From positions 848,068-912,067 of the forward strand of contig NZ_JBNILN010000001.1 of the NCBI RefSeq assembly GCF_050107715.1: DNA of 64,000 nucleotides, in the 5' to 3' direction. Below the pieces are notes generated by a model. That model saw only the letters and a program-made list of their open reading frames with translations, had not been told where the DNA came from and searched no databases. The DNA comes from Metabacillus_B sp050107715 (GTDB lineage Bacteria; Bacillota; Bacilli; Bacillales; Bacillaceae). This document shows, in pieces, positions 25,197 through 33,648 of the stretch (the first letter of the stretch is position 1; each line of letters opens with the position of its first letter). The translations under genes were made by a program, and so were the position numbers.

Positions 25197-26543
25197 ATGA
25201 CCACAACGAGCAAAACGATTAAACTCATTCAGACAGCAAAACACTCGAACGACCGATTAACAGTGAAAGAGCCGGTTTCCTTCGGCTCTCCGCTGTTTTC
25301 AAATCCTATTTATGTGGAGTTGAACCCGGCTCAGACGTTTCAAACCTTCCTGGGCTTCGGCGGTGCTTTTACGGAAGCGGCAGCCCATACCCTTTCTCTG
25401 ATCAGTCCGGAAAAAAGAACCCGGGTGATCGCCGATTATTTTAACCCTGAAGAGGGGCTCGGATACCGGTTCGGCCGCACACATATTAACAGCTGCGATT
25501 TCTCGCTTGGGAACTATACGTATGTTCCGGACCAGGCCGATACATTAGACCATTTTTCCATAGAAAGAGAACGGGAGCTTGTGCTTCCATTAATCAAAGA
25601 TGCCGTGAAGGCTGCGGGACAAAGCCTGAAAATTGTTTCCTCCCCCTGGAGTCCGCCCGCCTGGTATAAAAGCAACGGAGAAATGAACAACGGGGGCAGG
25701 CTGCTTCCCGAATACAGACAGCTCTGGGCGGACTATTACATACGCTATATAGAAGAGATGGAAAAAGAGGGCATCCCGATCTGGGGCATCACCATTCAAA
25801 ATGAACCCGAAGCCAGCCAGGTATGGGATTCCTGTCTGTACACTGGAGAAGAAGAAAGAGATTTTATCAAACATTATTTGGGACCTGCCTTGAAGAAAAA
25901 CGGATTGGACGATCTTAACGTCATCATCTGGGATCACAACCGCGACCGTATTTATGAGCGGGCCAAAGCGGTCCTAAGCGACCCTGAAGCTGCCCAATAC
26001 GTTTGGGGGACAGGCGTTCACTGGTATGTATCAGAGGAATTTGAAAACCTGGCCAAGGTTCATGAGCAATTCCCGGACAAACACCTCATCTTTACCGAGG
26101 GCTGCATCGAAGGCGGAGTAAAACCTGGTGCGTGGCACACCGGTGAACGGTATGGCCGGAACATCATCGGTGATCTAAACAACCACCTCGAGGCCTGGAT
26201 TGACTGGAACCTGGTTTTAAACGAACAGGGCGGGCCTAACCATGTCGGGAATTATTGTGATGCCCCCGTCATTGCGGATACAGTCAGCGATGAGATTCAT
26301 GTGAACAGCTCCTATTATTACATCGGGCATTTCAGTAAATATATAAAGCCCGGCGCAAAGCGGATTGGCTGTTCGGTTTCGAATAACGCCCTGCTCGCAA
26401 CAGCCTTCCAAAATCCAAACGGAGAAATCGCCGTCATTGTCATGAACCCTTCTGATGCAGAGCAGGAAGTCTGTCTGCAGCTCGAGGACAGGACAGCAGC
26501 GTCTATGCTCCCTCCGCATTCGATTTCTACATTGATCTACTGA
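25197..26543 (+). CDS. Glycoside hydrolase family 30 (glucosylceramidase/beta-1,6-glucanase type)
   Basis: This 448-residue GH30 enzyme has a (beta/alpha)8 barrel and a C-terminal beta-domain. GFGGAFTEAAA at 53-63 is a family signature. The acid/base is E203 in TIQNEPE and the nucleophile E301 in IFTEGC. VSSPWSPPAWYKSNGEM is also typical. Family members cleave glucosylceramide, beta-1,6-glucan or other beta-glucosides. No signal peptide is seen, which is unusual for polysaccharide degraders and points to action on short imported oligomers. ATG 25197 has AGGAG at good spacing. Confidence 0.9.
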   Translation: MTTTSKTIKLIQTAKHSNDRLTVKEPVSFGSPLFSNPIYVELNPAQTFQTFLGFGGAFTEAAAHTLSLISPEKRTRVIADYFNPEEGLGYRFGRTHINSCDFSLGNYTYVPDQADTLDHFSIERERELVLPLIKDAVKAAGQSLKIVSSPWSPPAWYKSNGEMNNGGRLLPEYRQLWADYYIRYIEEMEKEGIPIWGITIQNEPEASQVWDSCLYTGEEERDFIKHYLGPALKKNGLDDLNVIIWDHNRDRIYERAKAVLSDPEAAQYVWGTGVHWYVSEEFENLAKVHEQFPDKHLIFTEGCIEGGVKPGAWHTGERYGRNIIGDLNNHLEAWIDWNLVLNEQGGPNHVGNYCDAPVIADTVSDEIHVNSSYYYIGHFSKYIKPGAKRIGCSVSNNALLATAFQNPNGEIAVIVMNPSDAEQEVCLQLEDRTAASMLPPHSISTLIY

Positions 26544-26551
26544 AGCTTTAG

Positions 26552-26577
26552 ACCCCGCCTTGAGCGGGGTTTTTTTA
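26552..26577 (+). terminator. Terminator of the sugar operon
   Basis: ACCCCGC-CTTGA-GCGGGGT followed by seven T lies nine bases past the GH30 stop. It is a strong intrinsic terminator. Confidence 0.9.
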
Positions 26578-26615
26578 TGGGGATGAAGGATGTCGAAGGG
26601 GGCGTAGCGGAGCTT

Positions 26616-26736
26616 GTCGAAAAGTCGATATGCTGCAATTTCGGCCGATATATCGGAATAATAGCCTATATATTCCAATTTAGGCCGATATATTGGAATT
26701 TCAGCCGATATATTGAAATCTCGGCCGATATCCTGG
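26616..26736. repeat. 20-bp-period repeat array, right copy
   Basis: GTCGAAAAGTCGATAT (26616-26631) precedes five exact 20-base units from 26637, such as AATTTCGGCCGATATATCGG and AATTTAGGCCGATATATTGG. It has the same orientation and leader as 18704-18844. The array carries no stable coding signal. Confidence 0.8.
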
Positions 26737-26892
26737 TTTTCGCCTCTCTGGTACACATCTGCACCCTAGGAAAACGGCCTAAAAGATGCCTCGCTGATCA
26801 AGTCCGTGCTCGCCCACTGCATAATTGGTGAAAAAACATTCACAACTAGTGTAAAATAAATACAAATACTACGCAGATAGGAATTGCTGTTC

Positions 26893-27072
26893 ATGGTTTA
26901 CACTTTCCCCTTCCTCCTCGCTTTCGTTTCAGTCTTTGCCATTGTTTTTATCATCCATTACATCTCTCAAACCTATTTACTGAAAAAGAAAGAATTCAAG
27001 ACAAGCAGGAGTTCAATCTTGATTCTACTCGTCCAAAGTGCAGCAATTACGGCATTGCTTTATATCTTTTAA
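26893..27072 (+). CDS. Small two-helix membrane protein, unknown
   Basis: This 59-residue frame has two hydrophobic segments (about 4-25 and 42-59) separated by a basic stretch YLLKKKEFKTSR. A weak AGGA lies 11 bases before the ATG, and the start could instead be TTG 26884. I do not recognise a family. It lies between the two repeat types on the right flank of the sugar island, so it may be a chance frame. Confidence 0.45.
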   Translation: MVYTFPFLLAFVSVFAIVFIIHYISQTYLLKKKEFKTSRSSILILLVQSAAITALLYIF

Positions 27073-27078
27073 TGCGTC

Positions 27079-27297
27079 GCGTGCCTGGCCCGCTTCGCTT
27101 TAAAGCATGCGGGGTCAGAGGAGCTTTTGGCTGATCCCTTGCTGCATAAGGCGTCACTGAGAGCGGTGCCGGAGCTTTCATCCTTTAGCGAATGTGGGGT
27201 CAGGCGCGGTGCCTGGCCCGTTTCCCTTAGAGACCGGCCTCGGCAAAACCAGACTGCTCTATGGCTGCAGGCTTTGGTGCTGAAGCACTGAAGCGCG
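27079..27297. repeat. GC-rich dispersed repeat, right flank of the sugar island
   Basis: This is the direct counterpart of 18969-19197. Shared blocks include GCATAAGGCGTCACTGAG, GGTGCCGGAGCTTTCATCC, AGCGAATGTGGGGTCAGGCG and GGCTGCAGGCTT. It lacks one repeat unit of about 30 bases found in the left copy. Confidence 0.8.
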
Positions 27298-27372
27298 TGG
27301 TACGGCCATACCACAGTTTCTCCCTTTCTATATTTGGGTATTTGTTCCATATAAAGAAATAGGAGGGATTTT

Positions 27373-27816
27373 ATGGTCATCAAATTTAAGCGGCCTGACT
27401 ATATCACTGCTGCCGGAATCCTATATATAGCTTTAGGCGGCGCATTGCTGATCGCGTTGATCTCAATTGTATTTAAATTTGAATTTAGAAACGTATCGTT
27501 AATGGATTTGCTGTCCTCTACTATGAGCTTGACATTTGCTTTGCCGATTCTTTTTCTATGGATAGGGTATTTTTATCTTACAATCGGAAAAAAAACCTTC
27601 ATTGAAGTGACTGACGCCTCTTTGTTTATCCAACAGTTTTTCCTGGTTCCTAAAAAGAAGGTCCCGCTTGACGAAATTAGCGATTACCGGAAGACAGAAA
27701 AAAAACTGATTCTCCTGCTGAAGGGGGAAAAGGAGCTGGATATCCGTCTGGTATGGCTTAAAATGAGGGATTTGGAGCGTTTAGAGGAACGGCTAAATTC
27801 CATTGTGAGCGGGTGA
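27373..27816 (+). CDS. Membrane protein with two helices and a PH-like tail, unknown
   Basis: This 147-residue protein has two membrane helices (about 13-35 and 50-75). A soluble C-terminal part follows with beta-rich character (KTFIEVTDASLFIQQFFLVPKKKVPLDEISDYRK), resembling small bacterial PH-domain proteins. AGGAGGGATTTT precedes ATG 27373. It is followed 17 bases later by a DUF1871-type gene and is probably cotranscribed with it. No function can be given. Confidence 0.75.
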   Translation: MVIKFKRPDYITAAGILYIALGGALLIALISIVFKFEFRNVSLMDLLSSTMSLTFALPILFLWIGYFYLTIGKKTFIEVTDASLFIQQFFLVPKKKVPLDEISDYRKTEKKLILLLKGEKELDIRLVWLKMRDLERLEERLNSIVSG

Positions 27817-27833
27817 ACAGTGGAGGAATCATA

Positions 27834-28124
27834 ATGACAGATCGGAAAAAACAGATGAAGAATCACTATCAAAATGCACTCGCTTCCGTTGGAGAAATCG
27901 TGAATGAGTGGGATCCGGCGGATTTGCTTGCGATGGATTGCCCGGCGGATGAATACGAAGCTGAAATTCTGAGAATCACAGCGGCTGGAGTGAGAGCGGA
28001 AACTGCCGGGGCACTGGCTGAGACCATCCGCCTCATTTTGTTCTCTTCTTTTGGCGATGAGTTCAAAAAAACGGCGGATTGTAAAGAGATTGCGGCTAAC
28101 ATTCTGTTTCGAATTCAGGAATAA
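27834..28124 (+). CDS. DUF1871-family small protein
   Basis: This 96-residue acidic helical protein has the pattern IVNEWDPADLLAMDCPADEYEAEI, characteristic of the DUF1871 family of Firmicutes, whose role is unknown. ATG 27834 follows GGAGGAATCATA at ideal spacing; the upstream in-frame ATG at 27813 overlaps the previous gene. Convergent with dnaC, it shares the intergenic terminator region. Confidence 0.8.
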   Translation: MTDRKKQMKNHYQNALASVGEIVNEWDPADLLAMDCPADEYEAEILRITAAGVRAETAGALAETIRLILFSSFGDEFKKTADCKEIAANILFRIQE

Positions 28125-28125
28125 A

Positions 28126-28157
28126 AAAAGGCTGCACCTGTAAAAGATGCAGCCTTC
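28126..28157 (-). terminator. dnaC terminator, possibly bidirectional
   Basis: AAGGCTGCA and TGCAGCCTT pair around 11 bases, with a T-run on the minus strand. The hairpin overlaps the dnaC stop codon. The opposite strand has only a weak tail for the DUF1871 gene. Confidence 0.8.
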
Positions 28158-29511
28158 ACGCCCCTGGAGCGTCGTCAAATCTCCGTTCCAGATTGACGAA
28201 CTTATTGTATTCCTTCACGAATGCCAGCGAGACGGTGCCTACCGGGCCGTTACGCTGTTTAGCGATGATAATTTCAATGATATTCTTGTTTTCGGATTCT
28301 TTGTCGTAGTAATCGTCACGGTAAAGGAACGCGACAATGTCGGCATCCTGCTCAATACTTCCGGATTCACGGATGTCAGACATCATCGGACGTTTGTCCT
28401 GACGCTGCTCCACTCCACGGGAGAGCTGTGAAAGGGCGATGACGGGCACCTTGAGCTCACGGGCGAGGGATTTCAGTGTCCTTGAGATTTCAGAAACTTC
28501 CTGCTGGCGGTTGTCCTTGCTTCGGCCGCTTCCCTGGATCAGCTGCAGGTAATCGATCAGGATCATGCCGAGGCCGGTCTCCTGCTTGAGACGGCGGCAT
28601 TTGGAGCGGATTTCGCTGACGCGGATACCCGGGGTGTCGTCGATATAAATACCGGCGTTGGAAAGGCTCCCCATGGCCATGGTTAGCTTCCCCCAGTCTT
28701 CGCTCGTCAGGTTCCCGGTTCGTAAGTTTTGCGCGTTGATGTTGCCTTCTGCACAGAGCATCCTCATGACGAGCTGGTCGGCTCCCATCTCGAGGCTGAA
28801 AATCGCGACATTTTCATCCGTTTTCGTCGCGACGTTTTGAGCGATGTTCAGGGCGAATGCGGTTTTTCCTACAGATGGCCGGGCAGCCACTATGATCAGG
28901 TCATTTCGCTGGAATCCCGCTGTCATCCGGTCGAGCTCTGAGAACCCTGTCGGTATGCCAGTGATGTCCCCTTTGCGGTTATGCAGAAGTTCAATATTGT
29001 CATACGTTTGAACGAGTACGTCTTTGATGCTTTGGAAGGAGCCTGCGTTTTTGCGCTGGGCCACTTCCATGATGCTTTTTTCGGCATCTGTCAGGAGATC
29101 AGCAACCTCGTCTTCACGCGTATAGCCGTCCTGGGCAATCGTGCTTGCTGTCCGGATCAGCCTTCTTAAAATCGATTTTTCTTCTACAATTCTCGCATAA
29201 TATTCTACATTTGCCGCTGTCGGTACTGAATTTGCAAGGTCTGTTAAGTAGGAGACCCCGCCAATTTCCTCCAGCAGATTCACATCTGCGAGGTCAGAGG
29301 TCACGGTAACGAGATCCACAGGCTCACCCTTGTCGGCGAGCTCGAGCATCGCGTTGTAAATTTTCTGGTGCGCAGCCCGGTAAAAATCTTCAGGAATTAA
29401 AATCTCTGAAGCCATGGTAAGGGCTTGCGGTTCAAGAAAAATGGCTCCGAGTACAGCTTGTTCAGCATCTATATTCTGCGGCGGAATTCGGTCTTGAAAA
29501 AGCTCATTCAA
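28156..29511 (-). CDS. dnaC: Replicative DNA helicase
   Basis: This is the hexameric fork helicase (DnaB family, called DnaC in B. subtilis). The N-terminal domain begins ELFQDRIPPQNIDAEQAVLG. The RecA-like motor has Walker A ARPSVGKTAFA (about 207-217) and ILIDYLQLI as Walker B. SIEQDADIVAFLYRD lies near the end. The product, about 451 residues, fits the family. TTG 29511 is inferred from homologues, since no suitable ATG exists and upstream residues are not conserved. Loader partners are not in this window. Confidence 0.95.
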   Translation of the reverse strand: MNELFQDRIPPQNIDAEQAVLGAIFLEPQALTMASEILIPEDFYRAAHQKIYNAMLELADKGEPVDLVTVTSDLADVNLLEEIGGVSYLTDLANSVPTAANVEYYARIVEEKSILRRLIRTASTIAQDGYTREDEVADLLTDAEKSIMEVAQRKNAGSFQSIKDVLVQTYDNIELLHNRKGDITGIPTGFSELDRMTAGFQRNDLIIVAARPSVGKTAFALNIAQNVATKTDENVAIFSLEMGADQLVMRMLCAEGNINAQNLRTGNLTSEDWGKLTMAMGSLSNAGIYIDDTPGIRVSEIRSKCRRLKQETGLGMILIDYLQLIQGSGRSKDNRQQEVSEISRTLKSLARELKVPVIALSQLSRGVEQRQDKRPMMSDIRESGSIEQDADIVAFLYRDDYYDKESENKNIIEIIIAKQRNGPVGTVSLAFVKEYNKFVNLERRFDDAPGA

Positions 29512-29581
29512 ATTCGAGCACCGTCCTTTTATTATTCCTCTTCTGCCGGGAGTTCCCGGCATCCTTCATCTATTATATAAG

Positions 29582-29633
29582 AAAAAGGTGACAGAAGCTG
29601 TAACAGATTTTTCTCTGGTCAGCTCTATCACCT
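29582..29633 (-). terminator. rplI terminator
   Basis: On the minus strand GGTGATAGAGCTG pairs with CAGCTTCTGTCACC, followed by TTTTTCTTAT. It lies between rplI and dnaC, so dnaC likely depends on read-through or its own promoter. Confidence 0.7.
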
Positions 29634-29699
29634 CTTCCGCAGCTTTCATCCTTGACATGCCTTCCTTTTTTAAGCTTTCGCAGGATGAACTTTCCAAGC

Positions 29700-30146
29700 T
29701 TATTCTTCGGTTACGTGCACTTTCAGTGTGGCAGTAACGTCAGTGTGAAGCTTTACCGGCACATTTGTATAGCCGAGGCCGCGGATCGCATCCGGCAGCT
29801 CGATTTTGCGTTTATCTATTTTAATAGAGTGGGTTTTTTTCATCTCATCGGCAATCTGCTTGCTGGTGATGGAACCAAACAGGCGGCCGCCTTCTCCTGA
29901 TTTTGCTTTCAGCTCAACGGTAAGCGCCTCAAGCGTATTTTTGAGCTCCTGTGCCTGCTCAAGCTCCTGCTCCGCTTCTTTGTTCTCTTTATTTTTCTGG
30001 GCATTGAGTGCAGACATAGCTGAATTGCTCGCTTCTACTGCAAGACCCTGTTTGATCAGGAAGTTATGAGCATAGCCGTCAGCTACGTTCTTCACCTCGC
30101 CTTTTTTTCCTTTGCCTTTTACATCCTTAAGAAAAATCACCTTCAT
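29700..30146 (-). CDS. rplI: 50S ribosomal protein L9
   Basis: This 148-residue L9 binds 23S rRNA near the L1 stalk. The N-domain MKVIFLKDVKGKGKKGEVKNV with DGYAHNFLI is diagnostic. A long connecting helix and C-terminal domain (LFGSITSKQIADEM) follow. Its ATG overlaps the gdpP stop by four bases, a coupling conserved in Bacillus. Confidence 0.97.
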   Translation of the reverse strand: MKVIFLKDVKGKGKKGEVKNVADGYAHNFLIKQGLAVEASNSAMSALNAQKNKENKEAEQELEQAQELKNTLEALTVELKAKSGEGGRLFGSITSKQIADEMKKTHSIKIDKRKIELPDAIRGLGYTNVPVKLHTDVTATLKVHVTEE

Positions 30147-32119
30147 GATTTCATTCCTCCTTCAAAATAGTCGCCAATTGCCTGTTTTAATCTCTCTTCA
30201 GCCTCAGCAGCCGTGATGTCCGGAAGCTGGGTCGCGGCGTTTGTCAAATGACCTCCGCCCTCCAGTGCCTCCATGATCAGCTGCACATTGACATCTCCAA
30301 GGGAACGTGCGCTGATTCCTATCGTCCCCTCATTGCGCCGTGCAAGGACAAACGATGCGGATACTCCGCTCATAGATAACAGGGTATCGGCAGCCTGGGC
30401 AATAATCACCTGATCAAAATGGCCGTCACCTTCTTCGGCTTTGGAGATGGCGATCCCGTTATCAAGCAGCTCCGTATTCTGAATCAGCTTTGAACGCTTT
30501 ACGAAGTGCTCAATATCCTCCTTCATGAACTTCTGGACGAGAATGGTATCTGCACCCTTCGATCGAAGGTAGGAAGCAGCATCGAACGTTCTGGATCCGG
30601 TTCTGAGTGTGAAGCTTTTTGTGTCCACTATTATACCAGCCAACAGGGCGGTTGCTTCAATCATTTTGAGCTTTAAACGCTTCGGCTGATACTCGAGCAG
30701 CTCCGTCACCAGTTCCGCGGTGGAGGACGCATAAGGCTCCATGTAAACAAGCAGCGGATCTTTTATGAATTCCTCGCCGCGCCTGTGGTGGTCAATGACC
30801 ACTTTGTCATGAACCTTTGAGAGCAGCTTCTCATCGAGGACAAGGGAAGGCTTATGTGTATCCACCACGACTAAAACGGTTTTATCCGATACAAGGTCAT
30901 AGGCATCTTCAGGATTGATAAAATGCGACCACAGCTCGGAATGGAGCTTGAGCTCCTCAACAAGTCTTTTGACGCTTGAATCAATTTCATTTTGATCAAG
31001 CAAAATGTAGGCTTCTTTTCCGTTTACTTCCGCTACCTTCAGCACACCGATGGCTGCTCCGACCGCATCCATATCCGGATATTTATGGCCCATGATTAAT
31101 ACTTTATCGCTTGCTGTCACAATTTCCGTCATCGCATGCGAAATAACACGTGCACGTACACGGGTCCGTTTTTCCATCGGATTGGTCTTTCCGCCGTAGA
31201 ACTTCACCTTTCCGCTTGGCTGCTTAATGGCTACCTGGTCTCCGCCACGGCCCAATGCAAGATCGAGACTTGACTGGGCCAGGTCTCCGAGCTCCTGAAG
31301 CGAGTGGTGGCCTGCCCCAATGCCGACGCTCAATGTGAGAGAGATATTATAGACAGAGGTCCGCTCCCGAACCTCATCCAGCACCGAGAATTTCGTTTTC
31401 TCCAATTTTTCAAGAATGTTCTCGTTCATTACGGCAAGAAACCGTTCAGAGGAGACCCGTTTTAAGAACAGCCCCTGGTCATTTCCCCATTTATTGAGGA
31501 GAGACGTTACCTCGCTGTTGATGGTGCTTTTTGTCTGGTCATCCATTCCTTGCGTCACTTCATCATAATTATCAAGAAAAATAAGAGCAAGAACGGTCCG
31601 TTCATTTTTGTACTGCTTTTCGATTTCCTTTTGCTCCGTTACATCAAAGAAATAAAGGAGACGCTCATCCCGTTTGATGATCACCTTAAATTTCCGGTCA
31701 TGAAGCGAGATCGTCTCTGAATCAACTTCTTGTTTAATAAGCGGAATCAGGCCTTCAGCTACGTCATACAGGGTTCGTCCGACAAGTGTATCTTCATCAA
31801 AGCACGAGGCCAGAAACGGATTGGTCCATTCAATATAATACTGATCGTTGAACAGCATAATTCCAATGGGCATTTCCATTAAAGCCTCTTCCCCGACCTT
31901 TTTCAGCCGGTAGGAGAGAGTGGATATGTAATCCTCCATATCCAGCTTCATTTTCGCATCAGCCTGAATGAGAATGACGAGGGTTAAGCCTGTAAGAAGC
32001 AAACATGCGAAGGACAGGATCCAGTTATAGTAAAAAAGAAAGGCGAGAGCGATCACCGTTACCGCGAAAAGAGCATAGATCGGGTATCGAAATAATCGTT
32101 TTTCATAAAAGCCTGGCAT
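30143..32119 (-). CDS. gdpP: Cyclic-di-AMP phosphodiesterase GdpP
   Basis: GdpP hydrolyses c-di-AMP to pApA and so tunes potassium, osmotic and wall homeostasis. The 658-residue membrane protein has two helices (about 11-52), a PAS-like heme or ligand domain (about 75-160) and a degenerate GGDEF domain (about 170-300, ending RGGDQVAIK). The DHH/DHHA1 phosphodiesterase follows, with H345, D349 and D351 in MGHKYPDMDAVG and IDHHRRG near 433. All catalytic elements are retained. It is coupled to rplI. Confidence 0.95.
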   Translation of the reverse strand: MPGFYEKRLFRYPIYALFAVTVIALAFLFYYNWILSFACLLLTGLTLVILIQADAKMKLDMEDYISTLSYRLKKVGEEALMEMPIGIMLFNDQYYIEWTNPFLASCFDEDTLVGRTLYDVAEGLIPLIKQEVDSETISLHDRKFKVIIKRDERLLYFFDVTEQKEIEKQYKNERTVLALIFLDNYDEVTQGMDDQTKSTINSEVTSLLNKWGNDQGLFLKRVSSERFLAVMNENILEKLEKTKFSVLDEVRERTSVYNISLTLSVGIGAGHHSLQELGDLAQSSLDLALGRGGDQVAIKQPSGKVKFYGGKTNPMEKRTRVRARVISHAMTEIVTASDKVLIMGHKYPDMDAVGAAIGVLKVAEVNGKEAYILLDQNEIDSSVKRLVEELKLHSELWSHFINPEDAYDLVSDKTVLVVVDTHKPSLVLDEKLLSKVHDKVVIDHHRRGEEFIKDPLLVYMEPYASSTAELVTELLEYQPKRLKLKMIEATALLAGIIVDTKSFTLRTGSRTFDAASYLRSKGADTILVQKFMKEDIEHFVKRSKLIQNTELLDNGIAISKAEEGDGHFDQVIIAQAADTLLSMSGVSASFVLARRNEGTIGISARSLGDVNVQLIMEALEGGGHLTNAATQLPDITAAEAEERLKQAIGDYFEGGMKS

Positions 32120-32158
32120 CTGTTTCAGCTCCTCGCAACCGTGATACCGTATCGTTCA

Positions 32159-33094
32159 TTAAGATTTTGGGGTAATTCGTTCCCTCAATCTGAATCCTAT
32201 GTCAATTATACCTAAGAATTGTACAGGATAAAGCAAAAACGGAAAAAACAGGGAGAATACAACCACTAACACTGGGATCCCTCTGGAAATCTCCTTTACA
32301 AAAGCATAATAAAATACGAAAGACAATCCTTGCATAACTAAAAGCAGCAGCAGAATTGTAAAGAGGTTTGTCACAGCCGTCTCCATAAAGGAGCCTTTTT
32401 CAAAATCAATAAAGCTCAGGATCATGACCGCAATATAGTACCAGGCAATACTCTGCGGAAGCCTCCAGTCTCTAAAAGGCTTTAGGCGATCTGACTTGAG
32501 CTTCAGCCTTCTCAAAATCGGCGAAGCAATCGCATGCAGAATGATAGCTGAAAAAAAACTGACCCCTATTAAAATGCTTGGAAAAATCGTGAACAGCTGA
32601 TCCATCTGGGTGCGCATCTGAGTGATTTGCTCTTCCTCCGGCTTTTGGCCAGCCATCTCCAGAAAGCCGATTGCCTGATCGACCGATTGCTTCATAATTG
32701 TCTCAAATTCCTGCAGCGGGTTAATCTGAAAAAAGAGAATGGACACCATATACCCCGCCAGTATAGAGAGAAGGAACCCGAAGGAGGCTCCGATTACAGC
32801 TGCCGCACTTCCTCTTTTTCTATAAAGTGTACCCATGATCAGCCCGATTAAAGCGGCGGGAACCGAGAGGCTTAAGCCCGCGACCGAACCGAGCAGAAAA
32901 ACAATCGGCACGGAGGCAGCAGCAAGAAGAATGTTGTTTTTAAACTCATGCTTTCCCGCGTATACAATAAGCGGAAGCGGCAGAGCAAGAAGTGTAATGG
33001 ATCCCAGAAGCGGAACCGTCAGCGTAATAAAGACTAAAACCGTAAATAGAGCGAGCATGATTGCCCCTTCTGTCAGAGCATTCGTCCGTTTCAC
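32159..33094 (-). CDS. yybS: YybS, DUF2232 integral membrane protein
   Basis: This 311-residue protein has about eight hydrophobic segments and starts MKRTNALTEGAIMLALFTVLV. The fold resembles substrate-binding subunits of vitamin importers, but the role is unknown. Its position directly before gdpP is conserved in Bacillus. It is expressed on the same strand 39 bases upstream of gdpP. Confidence 0.88.
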   Translation of the reverse strand: MKRTNALTEGAIMLALFTVLVFITLTVPLLGSITLLALPLPLIVYAGKHEFKNNILLAAASVPIVFLLGSVAGLSLSVPAALIGLIMGTLYRKRGSAAAVIGASFGFLLSILAGYMVSILFFQINPLQEFETIMKQSVDQAIGFLEMAGQKPEEEQITQMRTQMDQLFTIFPSILIGVSFFSAIILHAIASPILRRLKLKSDRLKPFRDWRLPQSIAWYYIAVMILSFIDFEKGSFMETAVTNLFTILLLLLVMQGLSFVFYYAFVKEISRGIPVLVVVFSLFFPFLLYPVQFLGIIDIGFRLRERITPKS

Positions 33095-33330
33095 AAATTC
33101 ACCTCGTTATTGAAATAGAAAAAACTGCTTAAGGAAGCAGCGATCATTTATGTAGCCATCTTATCAATTATACCATTTTTCATCGAAGTTAGCCCGCAAA
33201 CCGCCGGAAGGAAGTGGCACGTGCGCTTATAGTGGCCGCATCCTGTGGAAGCTGGCCCCTTATTCCATCAAAAGGGGCCCGGATTTTACTGGAGCTGGCC
33301 CGTATCTGATAAATTATGAATGCTCAGAAA

Positions 33331-33361
33331 TAATAAAAGACACTCACAGAGTGAGTGTCTT
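33331..33361 (-). terminator. rpsR terminator
   Basis: AAGACACTCAC and GTGAGTGTCTT form a perfect 11-bp stem with a 3-base loop, followed on the minus strand by TTATTATTT. It ends the rpsF-ssb-rpsR operon. Confidence 0.85.
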
Positions 33362-33370
33362 AGCCGTTCA

Positions 33371-33610
33371 TTATTCGCCAGTAACGTATGGAAGCAATGC
33401 CATTTGGCGTGAGCGTTTGATAGCAACAGTTAATTTACGTTGGTATTTAGCGCTTGTACCAGTTACACGACGAGGAAGAATTTTACCACGCTCGGAAACG
33501 AATTTTTTAAGCAAATCGATGTCTTTGTAGTCGATGTGCGTAATTCCGTTAGAGGTGAAAAAACAAACTTTGCGGCGCTTTGCACGTCCGCCTCTGCGTC
33601 CTCCTGCCAT
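33371..33610 (-). CDS. rpsR: 30S ribosomal protein S18
   Basis: The 79-residue S18 ends the rpsF-ssb-rpsR operon. It begins MAGGRRGGRAKRRKVCFF. ILPRRVTGTSAKYQRKLTVAIKRSRQ is highly conserved. S18 pairs with S6 on the 30S platform, and the S6:S18 complex also represses the operon in many bacteria. Confidence 0.97.
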   Translation of the reverse strand: MAGGRRGGRAKRRKVCFFTSNGITHIDYKDIDLLKKFVSERGKILPRRVTGTSAKYQRKLTVAIKRSRQMALLPYVTGE

Positions 33611-33648
33611 TAGTCATACACTCCTTTCTTTTTTAAATGGGTTTTTCT

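Noticed and set aside
26217..26756. Open frame of 179 codons on the minus strand over the end of the GH30 gene
   Set aside because: It is antisense to GH30 and its N-terminal part is again the 20-base repeat array. No family match is recognisable.
33195..33320. GC-rich stretch between yybS and rpsR with GAAGCTGGCCCC and GGAGCTGGCCCG
   Set aside because: It looks like another diverged intergenic repeat, but two partial units are too few to define it.
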